Positions 24,037-34,495 of a stretch of DNA of 64,000 nt are shown one piece after another; position 1 is the stretch's first letter; every line of letters starts with the position of its first letter. The DNA is from Variovorax saccharolyticus (lineage in GTDB: Bacteria; Pseudomonadota; Gammaproteobacteria; Burkholderiales; Burkholderiaceae_C): positions 62,001 to 126,000 of the forward strand of contig NZ_JASZYT010000013.1 of assembly GCF_030316765.1 (NCBI RefSeq), given 5' to 3'. The notes beneath the pieces were generated by a model, which did no database searches, had not been told where the DNA came from, and worked only from the letters and a program-made list of their open reading frames with translations. The position numbers and the translations under genes are program-made.

Positions 24037-25632
24037 ATGACCCACGCAGACAACACCAAGCGCCCCGCCGCCCGGCTCGGCCTGAAGGAACGCTACGCGA
24101 TGATGACCCGCGGCCTCGGCTGGGACACCACCTACCAGTCGATGGACGATGTCTTTCCCTTCGACAAGTTCGAGGGCATCAAGATCCACGACTGGGACCA
24201 GTGGGAAGACCCGTTCCGCCTCACGATGGACGCCTACTGGAAGTTCCAGGGCGAGAAGGAAAAGAAGCTCTACGCGATCATCGACGCCTTCCAGCAGAAC
24301 AACGGCCAGTTCAACATCAGCGACCCGCGCTACCTGAACACGCTGAAGCTGTTCCTGACCGGCGTGTCGCCGCTCGAATACGCGGCCCACCGCGGCTATG
24401 CGATGGCCGGGCGATCCATGCGCGGCGTCGGCGCGCGCGTGGCCTGCCAGATGCAGTCGATCGACGAGCTGCGCCATGCGCAGACGCAGTTCCACACCAT
24501 CAGCCACTTCAACAAGTACTTCAACGGGCTGCACGATCCGCAGCACATGCACGACCGGGTCTGGTATCTGTCGGTGCCCAAGAGCTACTTCGAGGACGCG
24601 ATGAGTGCCGGGCCTTTCGAGTTCGTCACCGCGATCTCGTTCTCGTTCGAATACGTGCTGACCAACCTGCTGTTCATGCCCTTCATGAGCGGTGCCGCCT
24701 ACAACGGCGACATGGCGACCGTGACCTTCGGCTTCTCGGCCCAGAGCGACGAGTCGCGCCACATGACGCTGGGCCTCGAGGTGGTGAAGTTCATCCTCGA
24801 GCAGGACCCGGACAACGTGCCGATCGTTCAGAAGTGGGTCGACAAGTGGTTCTGGCGCGGCTACCGCCTGCTGACCCTGGTCGCGATGATGATGGACTAC
24901 ATGCTGCCCAAGCGCGTGATGAGCTGGTCCGAGGCCTGGGAGATGTACTTCGAGAAGAACGGCGGTGCGCTGTTCCAGGACCTGGCGCGCTACGGCATCC
25001 GCATGCCCAAGTACCACGAGGTGGCGTCGAAGGAGAAGAGCCGAATCTCGCACGAGGCCTGGGCCATCTTCAACAACTACGGCCACGCGGCCAACTTCAA
25101 TGTCTGGGTGCCCCAGCCCGACGAGATGGACTGGCTGTCGGAGAAGTACCCCGAGACCTTCGACCGGATGTACCGCCCGCGCTTCGAATGGCTCGCCGAG
25201 CAGGAGCAGCAGGGCAAGCGCTGGTTCAACAACACGCTGCCGATGCTGTGCCAGACCTGCCAGATCCCGATGGCCTTCACCGAACCCGACGATCCGACAA
25301 AGATCTGCTACCGCGAGAGCAGCTACCACGGCATGAAGCATCACTTCTGCTCCGACGGCTGCAAGGACATCTTCGACGACGAGCCCGAGAAGTACGTGCA
25401 GGCCTGGCTGCCGGTGCACCAGATCTACCAGGGCAACTGCTTCCCCGAGGGCACCGACCCGACGGTGCCGGGCTTCAACCCGCTGGCCGCGGTGCTGGAC
25501 TACTACCACATCGCCGCAGGCGCGGACAACGGCGAGTTCAACACCTCGCCGGACAAGGCGAACTGGGAGCGCTGGACCGGCCAGGACCTGTCGGCGCCAG
25601 CGGCGCAGCCTGCGCAGCCGAAGGTCGCCTGA
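24037..25632 (+). CDS. dmpN: Phenol 2-monooxygenase alpha (large oxygenase) subunit DmpN/P3
   Basis: A 531-residue catalytic subunit of the soluble di-iron monooxygenase. The di-iron ligands are visible in two E-x-x-H motifs, DELRH and DESRH, plus the first-helix Glu in SPLEYAAHRG. The C-terminal region has a Cys-rich YHS-like segment (CQTCQIPM ... HHFCSDGCKDIF). It hydroxylates phenol, and usually methylphenols, to catechols with O2 and NADH-derived electrons. AAGGAC lies 11 bases before the ATG. Length and motifs match DmpN throughout, and no key residue is missing. Confidence 0.95.
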   Translation: MTHADNTKRPAARLGLKERYAMMTRGLGWDTTYQSMDDVFPFDKFEGIKIHDWDQWEDPFRLTMDAYWKFQGEKEKKLYAIIDAFQQNNGQFNISDPRYLNTLKLFLTGVSPLEYAAHRGYAMAGRSMRGVGARVACQMQSIDELRHAQTQFHTISHFNKYFNGLHDPQHMHDRVWYLSVPKSYFEDAMSAGPFEFVTAISFSFEYVLTNLLFMPFMSGAAYNGDMATVTFGFSAQSDESRHMTLGLEVVKFILEQDPDNVPIVQKWVDKWFWRGYRLLTLVAMMMDYMLPKRVMSWSEAWEMYFEKNGGALFQDLARYGIRMPKYHEVASKEKSRISHEAWAIFNNYGHAANFNVWVPQPDEMDWLSEKYPETFDRMYRPRFEWLAEQEQQGKRWFNNTLPMLCQTCQIPMAFTEPDDPTKICYRESSYHGMKHHFCSDGCKDIFDDEPEKYVQAWLPVHQIYQGNCFPEGTDPTVPGFNPLAAVLDYYHIAAGADNGEFNTSPDKANWERWTGQDLSAPAAQPAQPKVA

Positions 25633-25663
25633 GCCCACACCGAACCCGACACAGGAGAAACCC

Positions 25664-26026
25664 ATGTCTGTTGTTGCACTCGCCCCCGGCTACACCGGCA
25701 CCGTCGCGGACAGCGAAGACCGCTTCCACGGCAACCGCCTTCTCTACATCGGCTGGGACGACCACCTGCTGTTCTGCTCGCCGGTGTGCCTGCCGCTGCC
25801 CGCGGCCATGCCCTTCGGCGCGCTCCTGAGCGAGGTGCTGCCCGGCGTCTACGGCAGCCATCCCGACTTCGAGAAGATCGACTGGGGGCAAGCCCAGTGG
25901 CTCGACTCGGGCAAGCCCTTCGTGCCCGACCCGGCGAAATCGCTGGCCGACAACGGTCTGGTCCACAAGTCCGTGATCCGCTTCCGGGTGCCCGGCCTCA
26001 AGGGCATCAAGGGCTCGCACAGCTGA
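25664..26026 (+). CDS. dmpO: Phenol hydroxylase gamma subunit DmpO/P4
   Basis: A 120-residue third subunit of the hydroxylase. Recognisable features are DRFHGNRLLYIGWDDHLLFC, the SPVCLPLPAAMPFG block and a C-terminal NGLVHKSVIRFRVPGLKGI. DmpO/P4 is required for a functional oxygenase and may help iron incorporation. AGGAGAAACCC precedes the ATG. Position and size match the standard dmp order. Confidence 0.93.
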   Translation: MSVVALAPGYTGTVADSEDRFHGNRLLYIGWDDHLLFCSPVCLPLPAAMPFGALLSEVLPGVYGSHPDFEKIDWGQAQWLDSGKPFVPDPAKSLADNGLVHKSVIRFRVPGLKGIKGSHS

Positions 26027-26045
26027 AGCCGCGAGGACAAAGGCC

Positions 26046-27104
26046 ATGAGCTTCCAGATCATGATCGAGCCGCTGGGACAGGGCGTCGCCGCCCGCGACG
26101 GCCAGACGGTGTTGGACGCCTGCCTCCGCGCCGGCGTCTGGCTGCCGCACGCCTGCGGCCACGGCGTCTGCGGCACCTGCAAGGTGCAGGTGCTCGAAGG
26201 CGAATGCGAGCACGGCGAGGCCTCCAACTTCGCGCTGATGGATTTCGAGCGCGACGAGGGAAAGATCCTCGCCTGCTGCGCCACGGCGCAGGCCGACCTC
26301 GTGATCGAGGCCGAGATCGACGAAGACCCTGACGCGCAGTTCCTGCCGCTCGAGGACTTCGACGCCGAACTGGTCGAGGCCCGCATGCTGACGCCGACCA
26401 TCCGCGGGCTCTGGCTGCGGACGGCCAGGCCCGCCGCGTTCCAGGCCGGCCAGTACCTGATGCTGCACGTGCCCGGCGTCGAGGGCGAGCGGGCCTTCTC
26501 GATCGCCAATGCACCGCATGAGGACCTGATCGAGCTGCACATCCGCCGCGTGCCCCAGGGCCGCGCCACGGGCTGGCTGCACGACCAGCTGCAGGTCGGC
26601 CAGACGCTGCGCTTCACGGCGCCGAACGGCCGCTTCTTCGTGCGCAAGTCGGCGCGGTTGCCGATGATCTTCGTGGCCGGCGGCTCGGGCCTGTCGAGCC
26701 CCAAGGCCATGGTGCTCGACCTCCTGAACGAGGGCTGCGAGCTCCCGATCACCCTGATCCAGGGCGCGCGCAGCCACGAAGAGCTGTACTTCAGCGAAGT
26801 CTTCGAGGCGCTCGCGGAACGCCATCCGAACTTCAGCTACGTGCCGGTGCTGTCGGACCTGGTTCCGGATGCCGATTGGAACGGCGCACGCGGCTACGCC
26901 CACGAGGCGCTGAAGGCGCACTTCGCGAACGACTTCCGCGGCCACAAGGCCTATCTGTGCGGACCGCCGCCGATGACCGAGGCCTGCATCGCGACCCTGA
27001 TGCAGGGCCGGCTGTTCGAGCGCGACATCTACACCGAGAAGTTCTTCACCGCCGCCGACGCCGCCAGCGCCGCGCCGCGCAGCCCGCTCTTCAAGGCGCT
27101 TTGA
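26046..27104 (+). CDS. dmpP: Phenol hydroxylase NADH reductase DmpP/P5
   Basis: A 352-residue electron-transfer protein. The N-terminal plant-type 2Fe-2S domain has Cys37, Cys42 and Cys45 with a fourth Cys at 77 or 78. A FAD-binding ferredoxin-reductase barrel follows (RAFSIANAP), then the NAD(H) domain with VAGGSGLSSPKAM and YLCGPPPMTEAC near the end. It passes electrons from NADH through FAD and the iron-sulphur cluster to the DmpLNO hydroxylase. It is the last of the six hydroxylase genes and runs into dmpQ with one base between stop and start. Confidence 0.94.
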   Translation: MSFQIMIEPLGQGVAARDGQTVLDACLRAGVWLPHACGHGVCGTCKVQVLEGECEHGEASNFALMDFERDEGKILACCATAQADLVIEAEIDEDPDAQFLPLEDFDAELVEARMLTPTIRGLWLRTARPAAFQAGQYLMLHVPGVEGERAFSIANAPHEDLIELHIRRVPQGRATGWLHDQLQVGQTLRFTAPNGRFFVRKSARLPMIFVAGGSGLSSPKAMVLDLLNEGCELPITLIQGARSHEELYFSEVFEALAERHPNFSYVPVLSDLVPDADWNGARGYAHEALKAHFANDFRGHKAYLCGPPPMTEACIATLMQGRLFERDIYTEKFFTAADAASAAPRSPLFKAL

Positions 27105-27105
27105 G

Positions 27106-27450
27106 ATGACCGCGACACCGTGCTTCTCGATCGCCATCGGCAACACGAGCGAACGCTATGCCTGCCGCGGCGACCAGACCCTGCTCGGCGGCATGGAGCA
27201 GCTCGGCCGCAAGGGCATACCGGTCGGCTGCCGCGGCGGCGGCTGCGGCATCTGCAAGGTGCGCATCGAAGCCGGCCGCACCCGCTGCGAGCGCATGAGC
27301 CGCAGCCACATCAGCGCCGACGAGGAGGCCGAAGGCTACGTGCTGGCCTGCCGCGCCTATCCGCAGAGCGACCTGCAACTGCTGGCGGTCGCCCGGATGG
27401 CACGCTGCATCGAGCGGCACCTCGCCGACGCTACCCGTTCCCCCACCTGA
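27106..27450 (+). CDS. dmpQ: XylT/DmpQ-type 2Fe-2S ferredoxin
   Basis: A 114-residue plant-type ferredoxin. The cluster-binding pattern [13 protein letters not shown] (C-x4-C-x2-C) and the distant VLACRAYP Cys are present. Proteins of this group reduce the Fe(III) of catechol 2,3-dioxygenase that was inactivated by substituted catechols and so rescue the enzyme. This fits its position directly before dmpB. It starts one base after the dmpP stop, which implies translational coupling. Confidence 0.93.
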   Translation: MTATPCFSIAIGNTSERYACRGDQTLLGGMEQLGRKGIPVGCRGGGCGICKVRIEAGRTRCERMSRSHISADEEAEGYVLACRAYPQSDLQLLAVARMARCIERHLADATRSPT

Positions 27451-27476
27451 ACTTCAACCACCGAAGGAGACTCCCC

Positions 27477-28409
27477 ATGGCACTCACTGGCGTACTGCGA
27501 CCGGGCCACGTTCAATTGCGCGTGCTCGACCTGGAAGCGGCCATCAAGCACTACCGCGACGTTCTCGGCCTGATCGAGACTGCGCGCGATGCGCAAGGCC
27601 GCATCTACTTCAAGGCCTGGGACGAGCACGACCACCACAGCGTGGTGCTGCGCGAGGCCGACACGGCCGGCATGGACTTCATGGGCTTCCGGGTCGACTC
27701 GCCCGCCACGCTCGAGAAGCTGGCGGCCGACCTCGAGGCCAGCGGCCTGGCGACCGACATGCAATGGATCGCCGCCGGCGAGCACCTGCGGACCGGCAAG
27801 CGCTTCCGCTTCACGGTGCCCACCGGCCATGCGATCGAGCTCTTCGCCGAGAAGGAAAAGGTCGGCAACGGCATGCCCTACGAGAACCCCGAGATCTCCC
27901 CCGACGATCTCAAGGGCATGGCGCCCTCGCGCTTCGACCACTGCCTGCTGTATGGCGACGACCTCGACGGCACGATGAAGCTCTTCACCGAGGTGCTGGG
28001 CTTCAACCTGGCCGAGAGCGTGGTGGCCGGGCCGGAGCGGATGGCGATCGCCGCCTTCCTGACCTGCTCGACCAAGCCGCACGACATCGCCTTCATCCGC
28101 CACCCGGAGAAGAACAAGTTCCACCACGCGTCCTTCCTGCTGGACAACTGGGGCGAGGTGCTGAAGGCGGCCGACATCATCACCAAGAAACGCGTCTCGC
28201 TGGACATCGGGCCGACGCGGCACGGCATCACGCGCGGCGAGACGATCTACTTCTTCGACCCGAGCGGCAACCGCAACGAGGTCTTCTCGGGCGGCTACGT
28301 GTTCTATCCGGACAAGCCGCCGCTGACCTGGACCGACGACGAACTCGGGCGCGCGATCTTCTATCACGACCGCAAGCTCAACGAGAACTTCCTCTCGGTG
28401 GTGACCTGA
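27477..28409 (+). CDS. dmpB: Catechol 2,3-dioxygenase (metapyrocatechase)
   Basis: A 310-residue two-module extradiol dioxygenase of the VOC superfamily. Iron ligands are His155 (SRFDHCLLY), His216 or His217 (KFHHASF) and Glu268 (NRNEVF). The second-sphere His in PTRHGITRG and Tyr in TIYFFDP are also present. It cleaves catechol to yellow 2-hydroxymuconic semialdehyde. The ATG at 27477 follows GAAGGAGACTCCCC. The length is close to the 307 residues of XylE and DmpB. Confidence 0.95.
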   Translation: MALTGVLRPGHVQLRVLDLEAAIKHYRDVLGLIETARDAQGRIYFKAWDEHDHHSVVLREADTAGMDFMGFRVDSPATLEKLAADLEASGLATDMQWIAAGEHLRTGKRFRFTVPTGHAIELFAEKEKVGNGMPYENPEISPDDLKGMAPSRFDHCLLYGDDLDGTMKLFTEVLGFNLAESVVAGPERMAIAAFLTCSTKPHDIAFIRHPEKNKFHHASFLLDNWGEVLKAADIITKKRVSLDIGPTRHGITRGETIYFFDPSGNRNEVFSGGYVFYPDKPPLTWTDDELGRAIFYHDRKLNENFLSVVT

Positions 28410-28419
28410 GGGGCCGGAC

Positions 28420-29874
28420 GTGAAGCATTTCCTCAACTTCATCGGCGGCGAATTCGTCGCCACCTCGAAGACCTTCGACAACCGCGCGCCGGCCGACAAC
28501 CGGCTGCTCGGCCGCGTCCACGAGGCCGGTGCCGCCGAGGTCGATGCCGCCGTGCGTGCGGCCCGGGCGGCGCTCCACGGCGAGTGGGGCCGCATGAGCG
28601 TGGGCCGCAGGGTCGAGTTGCTGCATGCGGTGGCCGACGAGATCAACCGCCGCTTCGACGACTTCCTGCAGGCCGAGATGGCCGACACCGGCAAGCCGCA
28701 TTCGCTGGCCTCGCACATCGACATCCCGCGCGGCGCCGCCAACTTCAAGGTCTTCGCGGACATCGTCAAGAACGTGCCGACCGAGACCTTCGAGACCGCC
28801 ACGCCCGACGGCGGCCAGGCGCTCAACTACGCGATCCGCTCGCCGCTGGGCGTGATCGGCGTGGTCTGCCCGTGGAACCTGCCGCTGCTGCTCATGACCT
28901 GGAAGGTCGGGCCGGCGCTGGCCTGCGGCAACACGGTGGTCGTCAAGCCCTCGGAAGAGACGCCGGCCACCGCCACCCTGCTCGGCGAGGTGATGAACGC
29001 GGTCGGCATCCCGCCCGGCGTCTACAACGTGGTGCACGGCTTCGGGCCGCAGTCGGCGGGCGAGTTCCTGACCACGCATCCGGGTGTCGACGGCATCACC
29101 TTCACCGGCGAGACCCGCACCGGCGAGGCGATCATGGCCGCGGCGGCGAAGGGCGTGCGGCCGGTGTCCTTCGAACTCGGCGGCAAGAACGCGGGGCTGG
29201 TGTTTGCCGACGCCGACTTCGAGAAGGCGGTGGCCGGCATCGCGCGCTCGGCCTTCGAGAACTGCGGCCAGGTGTGCCTGGGCACCGAGCGCGTCTATGT
29301 GCAGCGGCCGATCTTCGAGCGCTTCGTCGCCGCGTTGAAGGCCAGGGCCGAGGCGCTGAAGCCCGGGCCCTCCGAAGAAGCCGGCGTGAACCTCGGCCCG
29401 CTGATCTCGCGCGAGCACCAGCAGAAGGTGCTCTCGTACTACCGGAAGGCCAGGGACGAGGGCGCCACCGTGGTCACCGGCGGCGGCGTCCCGCAGATGA
29501 CCGGCGCATTGGCCGAAGGCCACTGGGTGCAGCCGACCATCTGGACCGGCCTGCCCGAGAGCGCCGCGGTCATCCGCGAGGAGATCTTCGGCCCGTGCTG
29601 CCACATCGCGCCCTTCGACACCGAGGAAGAAGCCATCGCGCTGGCCAACGCCACCGACTACGGCCTCGCCACCACGGTGTGGACCGAAAACCTCGGCCGT
29701 GCGCATCGCGTGGCGAAGCAGGTCGAGGTCGGCATCTGCTGGATCAACAGCTGGTTCCTGCGCGACCTGCGGACCGCCTTCGGCGGCGCCAAGGCCTCGG
29801 GGATCGGCCGTGAAGGCGGCGTCCATTCGCTCGAGTTCTACACCGAGTTGCGCAATGTCTGCATCAAGCTGTGA
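28420..29874 (+). CDS. dmpC: 2-hydroxymuconic semialdehyde dehydrogenase
   Basis: A 484-residue NAD-dependent aldehyde dehydrogenase, starting at a GTG ten bases after dmpB. Catalytic Glu252 (FELGGKN) and Cys286 (NCGQVCLG) are in the expected places, and the NAD-binding GVVCPWNLPLLLMTWK is seen near 146-161. It oxidises 2-hydroxymuconic semialdehyde to 4-oxalocrotonate (oxalocrotonate branch). The neighbouring dmpD provides the hydrolytic branch. Confidence 0.94.
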   Translation: MKHFLNFIGGEFVATSKTFDNRAPADNRLLGRVHEAGAAEVDAAVRAARAALHGEWGRMSVGRRVELLHAVADEINRRFDDFLQAEMADTGKPHSLASHIDIPRGAANFKVFADIVKNVPTETFETATPDGGQALNYAIRSPLGVIGVVCPWNLPLLLMTWKVGPALACGNTVVVKPSEETPATATLLGEVMNAVGIPPGVYNVVHGFGPQSAGEFLTTHPGVDGITFTGETRTGEAIMAAAAKGVRPVSFELGGKNAGLVFADADFEKAVAGIARSAFENCGQVCLGTERVYVQRPIFERFVAALKARAEALKPGPSEEAGVNLGPLISREHQQKVLSYYRKARDEGATVVTGGGVPQMTGALAEGHWVQPTIWTGLPESAAVIREEIFGPCCHIAPFDTEEEAIALANATDYGLATTVWTENLGRAHRVAKQVEVGICWINSWFLRDLRTAFGGAKASGIGREGGVHSLEFYTELRNVCIKL

Positions 29875-29887
29875 GGAGCGAACGGCC

Positions 29888-30712
29888 ATGAGCCATCCGG
29901 AGATCGGCCTGCGGGTGCGCACCGGTGCCTTCGACACCAACCTGCACGACCTGGGGCAGGGCGCGCCGGCGCTTTTCATCCACGGCTCGGGCCCAGGGGT
30001 CAGCGCCTGGGCCAACTGGCGGCTGGCGATGCCGGTGCTGGCGCAGACGCGGCGCGTCATCGCGCCCGACATGGCGGGCTTCGGCTACACCGATCGCCCG
30101 CCGGGCATCGCCTACACGATGGACACCTGGGTCCAGCAGGCGATCGACCTGCTCGATGCGCTGGACATCGAGCGCGCCGACGTGGTGGGCAACTCGTTCG
30201 GCGGCGCGCTGTCGCTGGCGCTCGCGATCCGCGCGCCGCACCGGGTTCGCCGGCTGGTGCTGATGGGCAGCGTCGGCGTGCCCTTCGCGATCACGCCGGG
30301 GCTCGATGCCGTGTGGGGCTACACGCCCTCGCTCGAGAACATGCGCCGCATCCTGGACGTGTTCGCGCACGACCGCTCGCTGGTCAGCGACGAGCTGGCG
30401 CAGCTGCGCTACGAGGCCAGCATCCGGCCCGGCTTCCAGGAAGCCTTCGGCGCGATGTTCCCGGCGCCGCGCCAGCGCTGGGTCGACGCCATGGCGAGCC
30501 CGGAGGCGGCCATCCGCGCCTTGCCGCACCAGACGCTGGTGATCCACGGCCGCGAGGACCAGGTGATTCCGCTCGCCACCTCGCTGACCCTGGCCGACTG
30601 GATTCCGAACAGCCAGCTGCACGTGTTCGGCCGCTGCGGCCACTGGACGCAGATCGAGCACGGCGCCCGCTTTGCGCGGCTGGTCGGCGATTTCCTCGCC
30701 GAGGCCGATTGA
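29888..30712 (+). CDS. dmpD: 2-hydroxymuconic semialdehyde hydrolase
   Basis: A 274-residue alpha/beta hydrolase that cleaves a C-C bond. The catalytic triad is Ser103 (GNSFGG), Asp224 (HGREDQVIP) and His252 (CGHWTQIEH). The oxyanion motif is HGSGPGVSAW near 32-41. It converts 2-hydroxymuconic semialdehyde, or ketone products from methylcatechols, to 2-oxopent-4-enoate and formate or acetate. It starts 13 bases after dmpC and follows the dmp gene order. Confidence 0.94.
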   Translation: MSHPEIGLRVRTGAFDTNLHDLGQGAPALFIHGSGPGVSAWANWRLAMPVLAQTRRVIAPDMAGFGYTDRPPGIAYTMDTWVQQAIDLLDALDIERADVVGNSFGGALSLALAIRAPHRVRRLVLMGSVGVPFAITPGLDAVWGYTPSLENMRRILDVFAHDRSLVSDELAQLRYEASIRPGFQEAFGAMFPAPRQRWVDAMASPEAAIRALPHQTLVIHGREDQVIPLATSLTLADWIPNSQLHVFGRCGHWTQIEHGARFARLVGDFLAEAD

Positions 30713-30731
30713 TTCATCCCAACGACACGAG

Positions 30732-31523
30732 ATGCCCACCATGGACACCCCGCTCATCCACCGGCTCGGCGACGAGCTCTACACCGCGCTACGCCACCGC
30801 CAGGTCGTGGAGCCGCTCACCAGCCGCCACGAGGCCATCACGATCGAGGACGCCTACCACGTGCAGCAGCGCATGATCGCGCGCCGGCTCGAGGCTGGCG
30901 AGCGCATCGTCGGCAAGAAGATCGGCGTCACCTCGCGCGCCGTGATGAACATGCTCGGCGTCTTCCAGCCCGACTTCGGCTACCTGCTCGACGGCATGAT
31001 CGTCGGCGAAGGCGAGTCCATCGACTCGCGGACCCTGATCCAGCCCAAGGCCGAGGGCGAGATCGCCTTCATCCTGAAGCGCGACCTGATGGGGCCGGGC
31101 ATCGGCAACGCCGATGTGCTGGCCGCCACCGAATGCGTCATGCCCTGCTTCGAGATCGTCGATTCGCGCATCCGCGACTGGAAGATCAAGATTGCCGACA
31201 CCGTGGCCGACAACGCCTCCTGCGGCGTCTTCGTGCTCGGCGACAGTGCGGTCGATCCGCGCCGGATCGACCTCGGCACCTGCGGCATGGTGCTCGAGAA
31301 GAACGGCGAGATCATCGCCACCGGCGCCGGTGCCGCCGCCCTCGGCTCGCCGGTCAATGCCGTCGCCTGGCTCGCCAACACGCTGGGCCGGCTCGGCATC
31401 GGACTGAAGGCCGGCGAGGTCGTCCTGTCCGGTGCACTGGCCGCGATGTTCCCGGCCGCGGCCGGCGACAACTTCCGCGTTTCGATCGGCGGCCTGGGCG
31501 GCTGCTCGGTCCGCTTTCATTGA
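30732..31523 (+). CDS. dmpE: 2-oxopent-4-enoate hydratase
   Basis: A 263-residue hydratase of the FAH-fold DmpE/MhpD group, from the ATG at 30732 (a second ATG at 30741 is possible). Metal-binding acidic residues lie in [11 protein letters not shown] (ExE) and [12 protein letters not shown]. The KKIGVTS motif near 61-67 is typical of both dmpE and dmpH products. It adds water to 2-oxopent-4-enoate to give 4-hydroxy-2-oxovalerate. It is partly similar to the dmpH product encoded further on, with which homologues form a complex. Confidence 0.93.
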   Translation: MPTMDTPLIHRLGDELYTALRHRQVVEPLTSRHEAITIEDAYHVQQRMIARRLEAGERIVGKKIGVTSRAVMNMLGVFQPDFGYLLDGMIVGEGESIDSRTLIQPKAEGEIAFILKRDLMGPGIGNADVLAATECVMPCFEIVDSRIRDWKIKIADTVADNASCGVFVLGDSAVDPRRIDLGTCGMVLEKNGEIIATGAGAAALGSPVNAVAWLANTLGRLGIGLKAGEVVLSGALAAMFPAAAGDNFRVSIGGLGGCSVRFH

Positions 31524-31536
31524 AGGACACCCACCC

Positions 31537-32448
31537 ATGAAGAAGATCAAGTGCGCCCTCATCGGACCCGGCAACATCGGGACCGACCTGCTGGCCAAGC
31601 TGCAGCGCAGCCCGCTGCTCGAACTCGTCTGGATGGTCGGCATCGACCCCGCGTCCGACGGGCTGCAGCGGGCCCGCGAGATGGGGCTCAAGACCACCGC
31701 CGAAGGCGTCGACGGCCTGCTGCCGCAGGTGGAGGCCGACGACATCCGGATCGCCTTCGACGCCACCAGCGCCTACGTGCATGCCGAGAACTCGCGCAAG
31801 CTCAATGCGCTCGGCGTGCGGATGATCGACCTCACGCCGGCGGCGATCGGGCCCTTCTGCGTGCCGTCGGTCAACCTGAAGGACCAGCTTCGCGACGCGC
31901 CGATGAACGTCAACATGGTCACTTGCGGCGGCCAGGCCACGATCCCGATGGTGGCGGCCGTGTCGCAGGTGCAGGCGGTGGCCTACGGCGAGATCGTCGC
32001 CACCGTCGCCAGCCGCTCGGTCGGCCCCGGCACGCGCAGGAACATCGACGAGTTCACGCGCACCACGGCCGGCGCGGTGGAGCAGGTCGGCGGCGCCGCC
32101 AGGGGCAAGGCGATCATCATCGTCAACCCCGCCGAGCCGCCGCTGATCATGCGCGACACCGTCCACTGCCTGACCGAAGACGCGCCTGACCAGGCCGCCA
32201 TCACGGCGTCGGTGCACCGGATGATCGCCGAGGTTCAGAAGTACGTGCCGGGCTACAAGCTGGTGAACGGCCCGGTGTTCGACGGCAGGCGCGTGTCGAT
32301 CTACCTCGAAGTCGAAGGGCTGGGCGACTACCTGCCGAAGTACGCGGGCAACCTCGACATCATGACCGCCGCCGCGGCACGCACGGCGGAACTGTTCGCC
32401 GAGTCGATGCTGGCCGGCCAACTTCAACCTGAAGCCCTTGCGGCATAG
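31537..32448 (+). CDS. dmpF: Acetaldehyde dehydrogenase (CoA-acylating)
   Basis: A 303-residue enzyme. The NAD-binding [10 protein letters not shown] is at residues 9-18, and the catalytic Cys130 lies in [10 protein letters not shown]. It converts acetaldehyde, NAD+ and CoA to acetyl-CoA. Known: it forms a tight complex with the DmpG aldolase that channels acetaldehyde through a tunnel, consistent with the genes being eight bases apart. The ATG at 31537 follows GAAGGACACCCACCC. Confidence 0.95.
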   Translation: MKKIKCALIGPGNIGTDLLAKLQRSPLLELVWMVGIDPASDGLQRAREMGLKTTAEGVDGLLPQVEADDIRIAFDATSAYVHAENSRKLNALGVRMIDLTPAAIGPFCVPSVNLKDQLRDAPMNVNMVTCGGQATIPMVAAVSQVQAVAYGEIVATVASRSVGPGTRRNIDEFTRTTAGAVEQVGGAARGKAIIIVNPAEPPLIMRDTVHCLTEDAPDQAAITASVHRMIAEVQKYVPGYKLVNGPVFDGRRVSIYLEVEGLGDYLPKYAGNLDIMTAAAARTAELFAESMLAGQLQPEALAA

Positions 32449-32456
32449 GAGGCACC

Positions 32457-33500
32457 ATGACTCTCAAGGGCAGAAAGATCACCGTCCACGACATGACGCT
32501 GCGCGACGGCATGCACCCCAAGCGCCACCTGATGACGCTCGACCAGATGCGCCACATCGCCACCGGCCTCGACGAAGCGGGCGTGCCGCTGATCGAGGTG
32601 ACGCACGGCGACGGGCTGGGCGGCAGCTCGGTCAACTACGGCTTTCCGGCGCACAGCGACGAGGACTACCTCGGCGCGGTGATCCCGCTGATGAAGAACG
32701 CGAAGGTCTCGGCCCTGCTGATTCCGGGCATCGGCACCGTCGACCACCTGCGCATGGCGCACGGGGTCGGCGTGCACACGGTGCGCGTCGCCACCCATTG
32801 CACCGAGGCCGACGTCTCCGAGCAGCACATCGCGATGGCGCGCAAGCTCGAGCTGGACACGGTGGGCTTCCTCATGATGGCCCACATGGCCAGCCCCGCG
32901 ACGCTGGCGAGCCAGGCACTGCTGATGGAAAGCTATGGAGCCAACTGCATCTACGTGACCGACTCCGCCGGCCACATGCTTCCGGATGACGTGAAGGCGC
33001 GCATCGCCGCGGTGCGGGCGGCCTTGAAGCCGTCGACCGAACTCGGCTTCCACGGCCACCACAACCTGGCGATGGGCGTCGCCAATTCCATTGCCGCGGT
33101 CGAGGCCGGCGCCAACCGCATCGACGCCGCGGCCGCGGGGCTCGGCGCCGGCGCGGGCAACACGCCGATGGAGGTCTTCGTCGCCGTCTGCGACCGCATG
33201 GGCATCGAGACCGGCGTCGACGTGTTCCGCATCCAGGACGTCGCCGAAGACCGCGTGGTTCCGATCATGGACCACGTCATCCGGGTCGACCGCGACTCGC
33301 TGACCCTGGGCTACGCGGGCGTGTACTCGTCCTTCCTGTTGTTCGCCAAGCGCGCCGAGGCCAAGTACGGCGTGCCGGCGCGCGAGATCCTGGTCGAGCT
33401 CGGGCGCCGCGGCATGGTCGGCGGCCAGGAAGACATGATCGAGGACACGGCGATGACGCTCGCCCGGGCGCGCAGCGCCATGCAGGAGGTAGCCGCATGA
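32457..33500 (+). CDS. dmpG: 4-hydroxy-2-oxovalerate aldolase
   Basis: A 347-residue class II aldolase of the HMG-CoA lyase-like TIM-barrel group. The metal-binding Asp lies in [10 protein letters not shown] near 11-20, and the two metal His residues lie in [11 protein letters not shown] near 199-209. A C-terminal DmpG communication domain ([15 protein letters not shown]) follows. It splits 4-hydroxy-2-oxovalerate to pyruvate and acetaldehyde, which passes to DmpF. AGGAGGCACC precedes the start. The stop overlaps the dmpH start by four bases. Confidence 0.95.
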   Translation: MTLKGRKITVHDMTLRDGMHPKRHLMTLDQMRHIATGLDEAGVPLIEVTHGDGLGGSSVNYGFPAHSDEDYLGAVIPLMKNAKVSALLIPGIGTVDHLRMAHGVGVHTVRVATHCTEADVSEQHIAMARKLELDTVGFLMMAHMASPATLASQALLMESYGANCIYVTDSAGHMLPDDVKARIAAVRAALKPSTELGFHGHHNLAMGVANSIAAVEAGANRIDAAAAGLGAGAGNTPMEVFVAVCDRMGIETGVDVFRIQDVAEDRVVPIMDHVIRVDRDSLTLGYAGVYSSFLLFAKRAEAKYGVPAREILVELGRRGMVGGQEDMIEDTAMTLARARSAMQEVAA

Positions 33501-34285
33501 AACTCGACCTCGACACCATCGCCGCGCTGGCCGAGCACCTAGAGGGCTGCGAACTCGGCGGCAAGGACACGCCGAAGATCACCGACGAGTATCCCGAGAT
33601 GGACTGGGACGACGCCTATGCGATCCAGAACGAGATCCGCCGGCGCAAGATCGCCCGTGGCCAGCGCATCATCGGGCTCAAGGCCGGCCTGACCTCGCAC
33701 GCCAAGATGAAGCAGATGGGCGTGACCACGCCGGTGTTCGGCTTCATGGCCGACAGCTATGCGGTGCCCGAAGGCGGCGAATGCCGCATGGCCGAGCTGA
33801 TCCATCCCAAGGTCGAGCCCGAGATCGCCTTCGTCACCCGCGCGCCGCTCAGGGGTCCGGGCTGCCACATCGGCGCGGTGCTCGCCGCGACCGACTTCGT
33901 GCTGCCCGGCATCGAGGTCATCGACAGCCGCTACCGCGACTTCAAGTTCGACCTGAAGAGCGTGGTCGCCGACAACACCTCGGCCTCGCGCTTCGTGGTC
34001 GGTGGGCGGCCCCTGCCGGTGGCCGAGGTCGACCTGCGCACGGTCGGCATCGTGCTGGAGAAGAACGGCGAGCCGGTGGCCTTCGGCGCCGGCGCCGCGG
34101 TGCTGGGACATCCGGCGGCGGCGATCGCGATGCTGGCGAATCACCTCGGCGCGCGTGGCGAGGAGATCCCGGCCGGCACCCTGATCCTGTCGGGCGGCAT
34201 CACCGAGGCGGTGGCGGTGAAGGCGGGCGATTCGGTCACGCTCAGGGTGCAGGGCATGGGCAGCGTCGGCCTGCGCTTCGCCTGA
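33497..34285 (+). CDS. dmpH: 4-oxalocrotonate decarboxylase
   Basis: A 262-residue FAH-fold decarboxylase. It shares its plan with the dmpE product: [17 protein letters not shown] near 57-73, [12 protein letters not shown] with the metal ligands, and [15 protein letters not shown]. It decarboxylates the keto form of 4-oxalocrotonate to 2-oxopent-4-enoate and works in complex with the hydratase so that the unstable dienol is passed on. The ATG overlaps the dmpG stop (ATGA). Confidence 0.94.
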   Translation: MKLDLDTIAALAEHLEGCELGGKDTPKITDEYPEMDWDDAYAIQNEIRRRKIARGQRIIGLKAGLTSHAKMKQMGVTTPVFGFMADSYAVPEGGECRMAELIHPKVEPEIAFVTRAPLRGPGCHIGAVLAATDFVLPGIEVIDSRYRDFKFDLKSVVADNTSASRFVVGGRPLPVAEVDLRTVGIVLEKNGEPVAFGAGAAVLGHPAAAIAMLANHLGARGEEIPAGTLILSGGITEAVAVKAGDSVTLRVQGMGSVGLRFA

Positions 34286-34297
34286 AAGGAGACAGCC

Positions 34298-34489
34298 ATG
34301 CCATTTGCACAGATCTACCTCATCGAAGGCCGGAGCGAGGAACAGAAGCGGGCGCTGATCGAAAAGGTCACGCACGCGATCGTCGAGGCGGTCGGCGCGC
34401 CCAGGGACAACGTGCGGGTCTGGCTGCACGACGTGCCGAAGGAGAACTGGGGCATCGCGGGGGTCAGCGCGAAGGACCTCGGGCGCTAG
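34298..34489 (+). CDS. dmpI: 4-oxalocrotonate tautomerase
   Basis: A 63-residue tautomerase. After Met removal the catalytic base Pro1 is exposed (MPFAQIYLIEGRS), and Arg11 and the C-terminal Arg38-Trp-type segment (NVRVWLHDVPKENWGIAG) are present. It interconverts the enol and keto forms of 4-oxalocrotonate, feeding DmpH. AAAGGAGACAGCC precedes the ATG. It is the last gene of the phenol operon, as in Pseudomonas CF600. Confidence 0.94.
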   Translation: MPFAQIYLIEGRSEEQKRALIEKVTHAIVEAVGAPRDNVRVWLHDVPKENWGIAGVSAKDLGR

Positions 34490-34495
34490 CAGCAA